64,000 nt of DNA, from assembly GCA_036426205.1 (NCBI GenBank), contig CM071568.1, forward strand, positions 219,091,216-219,155,215, in the 5' to 3' direction. This DNA is from Ascaphus truei. Its lineage: Eukaryota; Chordata; Amphibia; Anura; Ascaphidae. Position numbers and translations under genes: made by a program. Of the stretch, positions 11,463-23,897 are shown in pieces. How positions within the stretch are numbered: the first letter of the stretch is position 1; every line of letters begins with the position of its first letter. Below the pieces are notes generated by a model, which had not been told where the DNA came from, did not search any database, and worked only from the letters and a program-made list of their open reading frames with translations.

Positions 11463-13659
11463 ATTAAAATAAAATAAAAGCAGCCTTATTGCCTGTTAGA
11501 GGCGTGCAGGGAGAGTGACCGATTCAATCTAGTCTCACTGTGCGTCTCTTACAGACTGATATAGTCCGGTACGATTCACACAGCGGGAGTCCCATTCAGA
11601 AGCAGGGACCCCCGCTGTGCTAATCCCTGCGGAGCCATTAGTCTCCTTACTGGCACTCAGCGAGCACATGTGCGCTCAGACGATGCCATGGCGGATTTTG
11701 TGAGGACAGCACGACCAAATAAGGCTGCATCTATAAGTCATTCTTCAAATACATGTGCATATAATGCACGAAATATAAAAGGAACACAAAAGAATATGCA
11801 GGTCCACAACACTGGATCAGAGGCAACCAAGACACTGAAAAATATTTGCACTATAAGGCTTGTACACCTGACTTAGGAAAACGCCTTAACTGCCACTTAC
11901 TTGACATTTGTGGTTTAAGTTGCACAATGCAAATGCCATAAATACTTCTGAGATTGATTACAATGTAAAAATACAGTGCTTTCTATTTTAGTAAGATTAT
12001 CAGTCCAATATGAAAAAGGCATGCTTTTAAAGCAACAATCCCGCCCATTTTGCCTAATGACATTTTTACAGAATTCAAACCCAGGGGTTCTCTTTAGATA
12101 AACCACATTATTTCCCCCAATATACAGTACTTACCGGCTTAGTTGCCAATGTAGCTTCCTGGATTTTGAAAGATGGTGAATTTGGATGCAAATTTGATTT
12201 CACAGGTCAGAGTGAAACACTAACAACTAAACTCGTAAATCAATCGATAACCGGGAGAGCCACACATCTAAAATAGTGCTCCAGGGAACCGCTCAAATTC
12301 TTTCACAAAAAATAAATAGTAAAAAAAAAATAAGTGGGGGGGGGGGGGGGAGGATTTCTCCTTTAACATTTACAGTGCTAGGGGTCTGGTGGCACCAGAG
12401 AGCATGTGAGGAATAGAAAGGAGCACTCATCCAAAAAACAGTATACTGCCTTGCTAAGCGGATGAATTTCAGATAAAAACTCTAGTAGAGGTGAATGCAG
12501 CACTCACACGGTCCTCTAATTTTTGTAGTGCTTATTCACAGATCGACGTTTCGGTCCTAAATTATGGACCTTTCCCAAGATCACAGTGATCACATGATGT
12601 GGCCATAGCTACGGATGCTTGAAACGGAAGTGGAGGGGGATCCATTTCCATTTGGTTTTTGTTGGCTGCTCCGTTGGAGATGTCAGCCCTGATCAGTACC
12701 TAGAGAATGAGCAAGTGCCTGTGATGTACCTGGCATGTCATAAGGACCAATGGGTGCCATGTCCCATGCTGTACCAAGTACGTTATTAGGGCACTGTAAA
12801 GTCATTTGTACACTTAAATAGTACAGTATGGCTCTAGGGAGCAAAAAGAGACAAAGTAGGCCTGCATTTTACAATCCATTGTAACGTTATCATAACTGAC
12901 AAGCTTTCTTCAACATTTTAGGGTGTCCTTTATCAAAGCCTCCCCCCCTTCAAAATGAATGGAAGAAAACAGCACCAGATTTTTTGCTTTAAAAAAAAAA
13001 AATCTTATTGCTTGCAAGTGATGCCTTTTATTAGAGAGATCAGACATTACTGGGCCTATACTATAAGCCTCGATAAGCCACTTATCCAGCACCTATAGGC
13101 CAAAATGCCTACTACTATTCAGTAAGCCTGGATAAGTGGGTGATAAAGACATGAATCACCAAATTTTTCCGCCGACAAAAATTTTTTTTTTTTTAAATCG
13201 CTGATTGACCACTGGTTGGGGGGAGGGGGGTAAATATACCCCCCTCCCCCCAACCACTTATCGGCAGGTTCTGAAACTCGTGCAAATCTAGTAGCCGTGA
13301 TTACCTTATCGAGGCAAATCGCGGCTCTAGAATCGTGGCTCCAGAATGGCGAGTTTCTCCCAAAATCCTAACGCCAGGAAAAGTTGGTGTGAGGCTGGTG
13401 AGAAGCTGCTGAGAGGCAGCCAGACAGGATTTAGGGAAAAAATTGCTTTTTTTCTGCATCGCATTGATATCGGGAGTCTCCGGAGCCGATACCCATTAAT
13501 ATCAGCAATGGAGATACCCGTCATGAATCCCATGCAATAAAAATGCATTTACAGGCAACTTCATTACCTTAGCGGCTAACTGCTAAGGCAATGAAGGGGA
13601 TAACCCCCCCTACTCCACTACCCACCTACCAAGGGCCAAATACCCCCCCTTCCTTCACC
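11463..13659. other. no gene seen; hairpin with G/C runs at 13214-13258
   Basis: A GGTTGGGGGGAGGGGGG/CCCCCCTCCCCCCAACC-like inverted pair around TAAATA lies near 13215-13258. A poly(G) run lies at 12336-12351. Otherwise only short chance ORFs. Confidence 0.6.
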
Positions 13660-16600
13660 CACAATAAACATTAAAAACACAACAACACTAATACCCACCT
13701 CCGCTACCCCCACATGATTGATACCAGATGCCGTGGGTGTCCGGGGGTTCTCAGGTGGTCCCTGTGGGTGTCCGGGGTTCCTTAGGTGGTCCCCGTGGGT
13801 GTCTGGGGGCCCTCGGGTGGTCGTCGTGGGCCTGCGGTACCAATTCTGTGGCAAAAAAAGTGTGGAATACATTGAAATAAATATACCCCATCCCCCCAAC
13901 ACATACCGTAATGGGCAAAATAACTATTATCCAGATATGGATAATGGCTCATTTGCCCATTATAAAATAAAACATCAGCCAGCCAGCATAAATAAAGTAA
14001 ATAAAACTTTCTACTTACCCCTGCCATCATAAAGGGCATCCTCATCAGCATACTCCAGGTCCATGTCCTCCGATGCCAGCAAGAATACATGACAAAATAC
14101 AAACTAATGGGCCCCTAACCCCTTAATTACCTTAGCGGTTATTAACCACTATAGTAATTAAGGGGTTAACCCACCCTCCCCCGCTAGGCACCCGGGAGGC
14201 CTAACCACCCACCCCAGGACCACTATACACACCCTATACCCATTGATTAGCATAGTGGTACATCATACCCCTATAATATGGTAGAACACAATGGGAGTAC
14301 CCCTCAGCTAAATATGATACAAAATAGGACGGGCGAGGGGTGCTAATGGGTAGGGTAAATGTGATATTCTAAGAGAAAAGAAACCCAACATATAGCACTC
14401 GAACTTCCAAACTGAATTATTAGTGTCAAATTTAAAATGATCTTTAATGGTCATAAATGTTCAAATAAAGGTGGTATAAAATAGACATATAATAGACGCA
14501 CGCTATTTGTCCTATGTCGAGTGTAGTGTAACACCTTAGATCAGTAGTATTAAAAGTTCCATGTTATCCGTTGTCAGAAAGAATACATGAAAAAATGTAA
14601 TCTCATGGCCCCTAACCCCTTAATGGTAAATAACCACTATAGTAATTAAGGGGTTAACCCCACCCTCCCCTGCTACCCACCCGGGAGACCTAACCACCCA
14701 CCCTCTACCCATTGATTGGCATAGTGGTACATCATACCCTTATAATATTTGCATGATAAGCCACTATAGCAGTCAATGGTCGTCCTAATAAAAAAGCATG
14801 AAGGCCAAAAATACACAATAATAAAAGATATACACAAGGACCTAAAAAAACCCTTTTCAATAAATAAAAGCACTAGCCAACCAATTAAATAAATAAAATA
14901 GCTAGCCAACCAAACAATTTAATAAAAGCACTTACCAACAAAACAATTAATTATTTTTAAACACTAGCCAACAAAACAATGAATTAATTGAAACCAGTAG
15001 CCAACAAAACAAATAATTAATTTAAAATGCTAACCAATCCTAAAATGTACTAAAAATAAGCCATCCAAATTCCAAACAATTGAATCCAAACAATAAAAAC
15101 AAATAGAAAACATTACAATCAATTAAAAACAAGCATTTGCCAAAAAAAATTTGGCTGTCACTGTATTTATCTGTACTCTAAAGGGGCACAGATTAATAAA
15201 TTATCAGTGAATGGGCAATCACAAACATAAAAATAAATAAATACAATGAAAAAGACATCTACTGTATACACATTCACAATTTCTCTTGCCTTTAGAAGTC
15301 TTCACCCCCGAATCCCATTCTATCTGCAAGCTCCTGTACCGCGACGTCATCACCCTCAATCCAACGCCATCCACCTTGAAAAAAAAAAAAAGGTTCTTTC
15401 TTTTATCTTCTATCATCGTCTTTGTCTTCATCTGTCATTATTTTCTTCTTTTCTTTAATCTTCTTTCTTCATCTGTCAATCTAAAGCTCCATGGTAAATC
15501 CACAACAGGATGGTGTCTCGTCGGCTTCTTGAGGTAAAATGAGACTTACAGGCCTTATATATGACCTGTAACGTCACATTTTATGGTCAGATGGTACTGT
15601 ACAGCTCCAATCTAATTGGACGCTATTCCATGTGTCTGCCTCTTTTTTTTTTTAAAGGATGTGACGTCATCTCCAAGGGAGGTACGTCACATCCTAAAAA
15701 CCACATGGCTATATCACATGGTATTACAGCCAATGGGATTGAAGACAATCCCATTGGTTGCTGTACCATGTGATAGGTCACATTAGCTCAAAAGGATGTG
15801 ACATCCCTTAGAGTGACGTCACATCCTTTTGATTGTTTTGTTGGCTAGTGTTTAAAATTAAATAATTGTTTTGTTGGTTAGTGCTTTTATTTATTAAATT
15901 GATTGCTTGGCTAGTGCTTTTATTTCTTTATTTAAATATTTGGCTAGTGCTTTTATTTCTTTATTTAATTGGTTGCCTAGTGCTTTTATTTATTTTATTG
16001 GGGTGTTTAGGTACTTAGGTTTATATATTTTATTATTTTGTATTTTTGGCCTTCGTGCTTTTTTATTAGGGTGACTATTGACTGCTATAGTGGCTTATCA
16101 TGCCCACATTATAATCGGTATGATGTAGCACTATAGCAATCAATGGGTAGAGGGTGGGTATAGTGGTCTCGGGGTGCGTGGTTAGGCCTCCCAGGTGGGT
16201 AGCGGGGGAAGGGTGGGTTAACTCCTTAATTACTATAGCGGTTAATAACCGCTAAGGTAATTAAGGGTTTAGGGGCCCATTAGATTGTATTTTTTCATGT
16301 ATTCTTGCGGCATCGCAGGTCATGGACCTGGAGTATGCTGATGAGGATGCCCTTCATGATGGCAGGGCTACGTAGAAAGTTTTATTTACTATATGCTTTC
16401 TGGCTACTGTTTGATTTTATAATGGGCAAATGCACTATTATCCATATATTTTTGCCCATTAATGTACTGTATGTGTTGGGGGGAGAAGGGGGGTGTATTT
16501 ATTTCAATGTATTCCACATTTTGTTTTTGCCACAGGATTGGTACTGCAGGCCAATGGGGACCCGTCCTGACCACCCAATGTCCACCAGACATCTGCGGGT

Positions 16601-16825
16601 ATCACCTCAGGACCTCCAGACACCTGTGGGGACCACCTGAGGACCTACGGACACCCGCGGGGACCACCTGAGGACCCCCAGACACGACGACTGAGGGCCC
16701 TCAGACACTCACTGGGACCACCTGAGGCAACCCAGACACCTGCGGTCTCTGGTATCAATCATGTGGGGGTAGAGGAGGTGATTATTAGTGTTGTTGTGTT
16801 TTTCATGTTTATTGCGGGTAGTAGC
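13660..16825. repeat. giant fold-back, about 3.2 kb
   Basis: Outer arms ~550 bp (13660-14215 and 16190-16825) are reverse complements: CACATGATTGATACCAG pairs with CTGGTATCAATCATGTG, and GGCATCCTCATCAGCATACT with AGTATGCTGATGAGGATGCC. Inner arms carry inverted arrays of an ACTAGCCAACAAAACAAT-type unit (14870-15060 and 15835-16000). The centre is CAATGGGATTGAAGACAATC at about 15738. The left half has an extra ~440-bp insertion with a repeated boundary block. No transposase found. Confidence 0.85.
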
Positions 16826-16843
16826 TGTTTTAATATAAATTTG

Positions 16844-17109
16844 AATACTAGTGTAGATGAGCAGGGGGTCTCCAGAGCAGAACTGTGTTTATTTGAGGTC
16901 CGGGGACCCCCTGCTTACCGAGATACAGGCCCCATTATGGGCTGCCGGTATCTCCAATGCATTTAAATGTCACATGACCGTGGGAATAAAATGCATAGGA
17001 GATACTGGTACCCCATATCTGGGCCTGTATGTCGGGAAGCAGGGGGTCCCCGGACCTGAAATCAATGCGGTTCTGCTCCAGAGACCCCCTGCTCATCTAC
17101 ACTAGTATT
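16844..17109. mobile_element. snap-back element adjoining the giant fold-back
   Basis: AATACTAGTGTAGATGAGCA at the left pairs with TGCTCATCTACACTAGTATT at the right. Arms of about 115 bp include AGGGGGTCTCC/GGAGACCCCCT-type blocks and GGTCCGGGGACCCCCTGCTT. The interior has CAATGCATTTAAATG/AAAATGCATAGG. Length 266 bp; type unknown. Confidence 0.85.
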
Positions 17110-17216
17110 AAAATTAATATTAATACACATCGATCTCTGGCGAGATTTACGCAGGGAGAGGTAGCTCTCTCTGTGCAGCTCTCTCTGTGTAATGGAGTGC
17201 TCACCACAAACAAGGC

Positions 17217-18030
17217 GTGAAAGCGATGCCGAGGTGGGGATAGATATATAACGCCACCCACAGCCGCGGAGACTCGCCTGGAGTGTAGCTTGGTCGAGGT
17301 TGCCGGGTCGGGTTTGGAGAAGTAAGGATAGTCAAACATACTTGCTGAGTTCTGGGTTGGAGAGATACGGACCATTGCAGGTACTTTAGCCGTGGTCAGG
17401 ATTGGAGAGATGCGGATCGTCGTGGTACTTAGCCGAGGTCGGGGTTGGAGAGGTGCGGATCATCGTTGGTAGCCGGGGTCAAGAATATAGAAGAGCAGAG
17501 TCCAGAGAGAGAGCCGAGGTCAAGAACAGAGAGCTAGGAACCGAGGAGCAAGACAAGACTGTAGAGGCAAGAGTAGCAGTGAACACTTCGAAACAACAAA
17601 GGTTTATGCTCAGCCAAAATGCCAGTGTGACGGCTGAGCATATAAAGAAGACAGGCACCAATGAGGGAGAAGCAGAGTGGAGGCACGTCAGCAGCGCCTG
17701 CTGTGATTGCCCGTTAAGATGCAAGAGAAAGGTGTGGGAAGGATTGCTGATGAAGATTGATGATGCGGTACCTGCGCACGTTGAGCATGTGTCACGTGCG
17801 TGTGCTGCTGATGTCACCACACGGGCGCAAGCTGGAGTCGGGACCGGGAGATTGTGCATTTATCTCCGCGCGTGATTTGCACGCACCCATAGTGCGGCGG
17901 CTGGTGCTGGATGGCCCAGATGGCGTGTTGCAGGAGGCGGAGAAAGCGGGGCACCCGATCGGGGACCGGGGTAAGCAAGGAGCACGCCGAGGGCGGCGAG
18001 ACTCACGGATCCTCACTCACTGCAGCTAAA
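17217..18030. repeat. LTR-like CpG-rich block
   Basis: GC-rich, with a repeated phrase like TTAGCCGAGGTCGGGGTTGG at 17280-17530 and AGCCGAGGTCAAGAA twice. Similar phrases occur in LTRs of frog Ty3 elements, to my recollection. Ends are not clear, and no coding region is associated. The ORFs are not gene-like. Confidence 0.4.
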
Positions 18031-20009
18031 ACAAATCGCAGGATTTGGCCTTTACAGAGAGGCGATCATCACGCCGCCGGCTACTCGCCCGTTTTGGGAA
18101 TTTTGCTATCACAGGTAATTGAGGCTTTCTGAATACCGTGATTGCAACATTCATAAAACTGGTGAATTAAACGGCCCGCAATTTTTTTTATGAACGCTTA
18201 AAGCATAGGCTCCTAACTGTCAAGCATTGATCAGTCTATCCCAATTCTACAAGGCAATGGTTATCATCTCTATCCTCAGCAAGTTTTAGGAATAACCAAT
18301 TAATTAGCAAGGACAAGTGTATGTGTAGTACATCCGAGCACTTAAATAGCATTAGTAGCACACACCGAATACATATATGTGGAAACCTGTATGGAACCTT
18401 TACATTTGTTTTCTGTTTTTTAAAGACAACTATTTAATTGTGTTTAATTAAGAATACTAAGATCCCTATACTAAGAATTGCAAACTGGTCTTTTGGTGCA
18501 AAATTGGATCATGTCAAACGTAAATTGAGCTTTTGTGTACATGTGCACTGAGCTAATATTTCCCCATCTGTGCCAGCTTCATCAAGAAATATTTTTTTCC
18601 TTTTCTTTTGGTACACAGAAATGGATTTACGTACAGTTGTAAATGGTACTGTATGTACTAAAAAAAAATGTTTGTGCACCGTGAAGCCAATTAAAAGTGT
18701 GTTAAAATCGTCTGCCAACTTGAACTGGTCTTAAACCTTAACGGCTGTTTCATTCTATAAATTACAAATTTATTATTTTCAGCGTATGGCTATTATAAAT
18801 ATAATCACACTAATACTTTATATTTTCCTGTACTAGTTATAAATAAAAATATAGTTCTATTTTAAGTTAAATTGTATCAGTCAGATATTAAATATGAGGA
18901 ATGCGTTAAATTATTTAACGGAACAACTTATGTCATATTTATGAAGTCTTCATAAATATGATGGCATGTTTTGAAGGTTTTATTACTTTTTAGCATTTAC
19001 ATTTTTTAGCAGAGAACAATGATTTTTTTTTTCTAAACTTAGTACATGATTTTTTTATGTAAATGTCAGGAAACATGCTTCATTACCAGATAACCTAACT
19101 CTAATTAGAAACACACAGATGGATAACACACCTTCAAAAAACTGTTAACATCAAATATCTGTATATCAATTTTTAGAACACACTGCCAACCTGATCCACT
19201 AATCTATAGCATAATGCAAGTTTGAGGGGTTTACATTTTGTTTCCAAATTATTTTAGGATTCTTCCAAATTCAGTGTCAGTTAAACTAATTATTTCAGCC
19301 TTGTGTGAGAAAGAAATAGTAAAAGAGGATATAAGGTAGATAAATGAATTAACACTGTGGTATACCAATGATGGGCACTGATACTTTTTGACAACCTAAC
19401 TCTGCTCATGTCACAACACGTTTTATCACCTGCCATCACATTTCATCAAGAGTTCTCACAACGCTTCATACTTTACATATGTGGTGCTATTTTTATATAT
19501 CTAATTTCAGACATCTAACCCATGTGTCACATATCATATTCCACTGCATCATATACAATGGAAAATCAAATTAGTGCTTGGTATCGTATCAAATGGCATC
19601 ACAATTTTAACATGTAGGGTAAGATACTGCAGGTACAGTACATAGTGATCCAAGTGGCATTCAGAGAAGGAGAAGCTTCAATTGTTTATTTTATTACACA
19701 AACCATAATAATGTAGAAATGTACTGACAATGCCTCTACCTTTTTTGCTGAGCAGGGAACAATTGCAGTAATTCACCAATATGACATTCTGCATAATAGA
19801 AAAACATAACTTGAGGATAGAGTTAAATTAGTGACTGTACAACTAATGGCTGCTGACCTCTGCGACTGTGCAGCAAATTCCATAATTAGTATTCATTAAT
19901 GTTTAATAGCTGTTCTATTTTCTAGTCCTGATAACCTAACCATGTACATAGCAAATATGTCAAGTCTCGCTCATTTCTGCAATCAACTCTCCCACAACTG
20001 AGTGGTTTC
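18031..20009. other. no gene seen
   Basis: AT-rich, nothing coding and no sharp repeat border recognised. Confidence 0.7.
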
Positions 20010-20012
20010 TTA

Positions 20013-21053
20013 GGCTGCGACCAGAGTGGAGAGGCGCGCGCGCGCTCACACTCGGCACGATCTGTTTGATGAATGTTGGTCCTCACGTCCAAAATGTGTG
20101 TGCATGCGCACGCGCACGCGCACGTGTGCTTGCACCGGCGCTCTGCTTGGGGAGACACTGAAATTAGTTTTTTCAGCACGATGGCAGATAACATGACAGG
20201 GTAAGAGCCAATGAGAGAAGAACAGTCACAAAAAACAACCAGATGGAGCCGAGGAAGTGACGTCACACCCCACTCCAGCAGGGCCGTCTTAACAGCATTA
20301 TAGGCCCCTGGGCAAAGCAGTGCACTGGGCCCTGCCTACACAACCCCAGCCGTTAATTGCCTCCCGCCAATCCGTTACAATATTCTGCTTCCATAACATT
20401 GCAAGTAATAAAAACGGCAAAATTTCTCTCGCGAATGCAGACATGCCAACTCTCCGCTACAAGTCGTAATTTTTCTCCTTCTACCGAGTTAGCGGGAGAT
20501 TTGAATGTTGAGACGGGTGATCGAAAAATTAGTGTTAAATTCTGGTCTATGAATAGATTAGCATGGGGCCCCTATGTTCGTGGGGACCCGGGCAACTGCC
20601 CAGTGTGCCCATGCGTTAAGACGGCACTGCACTCCAGTCTGGCATGCCTCCCTCCCATCTGTGGCACACCACCCCCGCGCGCGTGCTCGAAACTGCAGCA
20701 GGACACCAAAATGCTCCTGCTCAGTCAGCGACATCATGCGCTCTGCTTGGCCGGGCGATTTCTGGCAAGCTAGTTGGGCGTGGGGGGGATTTCTGGCAAC
20801 CTAGTTGGGCATGGGAGGGGCATGTCGAGGGGCGCGGCCATGATGCCATGGAGCTGGTTCACCTCCATTGGGTGAACCGCTCACGTGACGCGCCAGCGAG
20901 TGACATAAACAAATTTGCTCGTCTCTGCAAGTGGCTGAGCGCCGTGCGTACACGGGCATGCGCAGGCACTCACGCTGGCCGCACACATTGCCGCAATGTG
21001 GTTCATCGCGGCGAGCGCACGCGCGCCCGCTCAGCATCACCCTGGCCGCAGCC
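20013..21053. mobile_element. Harbinger-like element carrying a nested hAT element
   Basis: TTA at 20010-20012 and 21054-21056. Terminal repeats are GGCTGCGACCAGAGTG and, reversed, GGCTGCGGCCAGGGTG. The interior has GCGCGC and CACGCGCACGCG runs. The segment 20279-20629 is a later hAT insertion, so the original element was about 690 bp. Confidence 0.78.
20279..20629. mobile_element. hAT-like miniature with perfect 8-bp target duplication
   Basis: CACTCCAG occurs at 20271-20278 and 20630-20637. Ends are CAGGGCCGTCTTAAC and GTTAAGACGGCACTG, a terminal inverted repeat of about 15 bp, followed inward by complementary GGGCAA/TTGCCC-type blocks. The 8-bp duplication and CAGNG start fit hAT. It is inserted in the Harbinger-like element. 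Confidence 0.9.
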
Positions 21054-21204
21054 TTAGACAGGTCTGCAACCCTGCCCCTGCAGACCCATCTAAAAGATAT
21101 GTGAATGTGCTCACAAGTGATCTTTTTATTTGCTATATGCCATATGGTGGAGGTTTCTTGTCGCATTTTTCACCCACCATAACTTAAAATGTGTATGAGA
21201 TTGC

Positions 21205-21262
<58 letters not shown>
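21205..21262 (+). repeat. (GATA)n microsatellite
   Basis: About fourteen perfect GATA units. Confidence 0.98.
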
Positions 21263-21263
<1 letters not shown>

Positions 21264-21509
21264 CAAATGCACGCCTAATGTAGAGAAATGGTTACCACAA
21301 GCTGTCGAATATATATTACTGTGACAATAGACAGCGGTGCTCCTGGAACAATAATAATATGAAAACAACAAAAAAGGAGTACCAAAAATGGAGCACACAG
21401 GTATACCGAAAAAGTAGAAATATCAATTTATTAATTAACTTAAAAACAAGGGCGAAAGTTTAAAATGAAGGGGGACACTTCCGAACGCCTCAAATAACCA
21501 CAAAGGGAC

Positions 21510-22016
21510 TGTGGCAGGACGGCCTGTAGCCGAGGTCAGGGAACAGTCCACACGTGTAGTTTCAGGATAAATGAAAACGTTCAGTGGCTTTATTTCTCCA
21601 CAGCAACATAACATGTGGGTACACTGTCCCTTTAAGCAAATAAATCCTGCTCCACGTTGGGAGAAAACTGACTAACACAGCAGTCCTAGCTAGCAGCCTG
21701 GCTGGCTAAACCATACCCAAACCGTAAGAGTCTTTTTAAGCAGTCATGCAAACAAATGAAAGAAATCTTACTTTGGCTGCAGTAAGTAGTGTGCTGTATC
21801 CTTCTGGCTAGCAGCACATCTATCCATGTGCTCTCATCTCAGACAGCCAGCTACTGCTGGTAACAAGATCCTTATCTACCTTGCTGGCTCTCAGGTGTCA
21901 GCTTACATCCTGATTAGCTAGCTTCCACCTGAGTTAACCCTTATGAGTGCTGGATGAAGCACTCAGACATATGTTTCCCAGGCATAACTGATAGGGGTTG
22001 ACTTCACCCTGTCACA
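21510..22016 (-). repeat. 3' LTR of the Gmr1-type element, complete (507 bp)
   Basis: On the plus strand it starts TGTGGCAGGACGG and ends CCCTGTCACA, giving TG...CA ends in either orientation. A minus-strand AATAAA lies at 21589-21594 within GAGAAATAAAGCC. Positions 21510-21846 align without length change to the other LTR at 26516-26852. Confidence 0.92.
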
Positions 22017-22495
22017 TACCTCCCCTGTTTGTGTGTGGCTAGTGTCCCACACGGCTGAAGCCCGACCCTCCACTCCTTCTCTTGACAAAATATCAGCATT
22101 CCATGGTCTTTTCCAGGTCTATGCTGAATATCAAAAGAGAAGGGTTGGAGGGCCATATACCACCTGGTCAACCTTGGATTTGTGTCCTTCATGGTGTTTA
22201 ACCACTTCAAGGGCGCATGGTCAGTGACCAGGGTGAAGTGTACTCCGGCGACATAATGTCTCAAGGCCTCAATTGCCCATTTTACAGCGAGGCACTCCTT
22301 CTCAATAACGGAATACCTCACTTCCCTTGGGAACAGCTTCTGGCTGATGAACAGTATGGGGTGTTCAACACCATCAAATTGCTGAGACAGCACTGCTCCC
22401 AGTCCTACCTCTGAGGCATCCGTCTGGATGATGAAGGGCTCTTTAAAATCTGGGCTCCGAAGAGCGGGGCCCTCTGACAGGCACCTTTTTAGCAT
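22004..22495 (-). pseudogene. RNase H of the Gmr1-type element
   Basis: A 163-codon open stretch. FIIQTDASEVGLGAVLSQ gives the first catalytic Asp (26), IEKECLAVKWAIEALRHYV the Glu, and LVTDHAPLKWL the third acidic residue (D92). It ends in a frameshift near 22100, after FDIQHRPGKDHG, and the tail runs into the 3' LTR. It is the last domain of the polyprotein. Confidence 0.92.
22017..22032 (-). other. polypurine tract of the Gmr1-type element
   Basis: The minus strand reads ACAGGGGAGGTA directly before the 3' LTR start TGTGACAGGG. It is the expected plus-strand primer site for reverse transcription. Confidence 0.75.
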
Positions 22496-23742
22496 GTCAA
22501 AGGTGTCTTGGCACTCCCAAGACCATTTAACTTGGGTCGGGCACTCTTTTTTGTCAGATCTGTTAGGGGTGCAGATATTTCTGAAAAATTGGGGATAAAC
22601 CGCCGGTAATACCCTGCTAACCCCAAAAGGGAGCGGACCTGTGTCTTTGTCTGTGGGGTGGGGACTTCCTTTATGGCGGCCACCTTGCTAGCTAGTGGCC
22701 TTACTATCCCTCCCCCAACGGCATAGCCCAAGTACTTTGTAGTGGATTTACCCAGGGCACATTTTTTTGGATTTGCAGTGAGCCCTGCTTCTCTTAAGGA
22801 CGTTAGGACTGCCCTTAACCTTTTTTTATGAGACTGCCAGTGTCTGCTATAGATGACAATGTCATCCAAGTAGGCCGCGGCATATGCCCTATGGGGTCGT
22901 AGTACCTTGTCCATTAACCTTTGGAACGTGGCTGGAGCCCCATGTAACCCAAATGGCATAGTGACGAATTGGTATAACCCGAGAGGGGTGGCGAAGGCAG
23001 TTTTGCATTTGGATTCTTCCGCTAGAGGTATCTGCCAATATCCTTTCGTGAGATCTAGGGTAGAGATATACTCTGCTTTCCCAAGCGAGTCAAGCAATTC
23101 ATCCACCCTAGGCATTGGATATGCATCAAATCTGGATACAGCATTTACCTTTCGCAGATCCACGCAAAACCTCACCTTTCCATCTGGTTTAGGGACCAAC
23201 ACGATAGGGCTACACCATTCGCTGTGGGACTCCTCGATCACGCCCAATTCCAACATGTCTATTATCTCCCTCTCTACCAGGTCTTTTCGGCCCTCTGGCA
23301 ATCTATAGGGACGGGACCGTACTTTTACGCCAGGTTCTGTCTCAATCCTATGGGACACTAAATTAGTCTGCCCTGGCAGCTCCGAAAAAACATCTGGGAA
23401 CTGGTCACATAATTCTAGTAGGTCTGACCTTTGTTCCGTTGTTAACTGCCCTCCCATGGGAACCTGATGGTCATTGTACGTACTACCCTTTGGAAGCTGC
23501 GGACCCAAATCCGTCTCTCCTTCCCGAGGGTGGATGAACAGTGATCTCATCGTTTTCCATGGTTTCAGGAGGTTCACGTGGTAGATTTGTTTACCTTTCC
23601 TCGACCCTGGTTGAGAGATCTCATAGTTCACCTCCCCGGTGCGGCGGAGAACTTGGAAAGGACCCTGCCACTTCGCAAGAAGTTTACTCTCTGATGTCGG
23701 TAGTAGTAGCATCACTTGGTCCCCAGGTTGGAAGACCCTCAA
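22489..23742 (-). pseudogene. integrase C-terminus and reverse transcriptase of the Gmr1-type element
   Basis: A 417-codon open stretch. Residues 24-29 (KWQGPF) are the GPY/F motif that ends Ty3-type integrase, confirming that integrase precedes reverse transcriptase in one polyprotein. Reverse transcriptase follows: CSPIVLVPKPDGKVRFCVD, STLDLTKGYWQIPL (D230), FVTMPFGLHGAPATFQRLMD, and the catalytic YLDD at 291-294. A TAA codon in frame just upstream (23776-23778) interrupts the link to integrase. A frameshift near 22510-22540 separates it from RNase H. Confidence 0.93.
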
Positions 23743-23897
23743 GCGAGCATTTTGGTTATACTGCCTTTCTTGACATTATTGAGCAGATTTGAGGTTTTCC
23801 TTAGCAAACCGACCCATCATGTCTAGGCGATTTCTAAGGTCTATGACATACTGAAGGGTATTCTTGGAGGGGGGGGGCTCCTCCTGCCAGGATTCCT

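Noticed and set aside
13718..14102. ORFs on both strands with mirrored content
   Set aside because: They read the arms of the giant fold-back.
17402..17875. 157-codon plus-strand ORF
   Set aside because: Lies in an LTR-like repeat, with no domain and overlapping ORFs in other frames.
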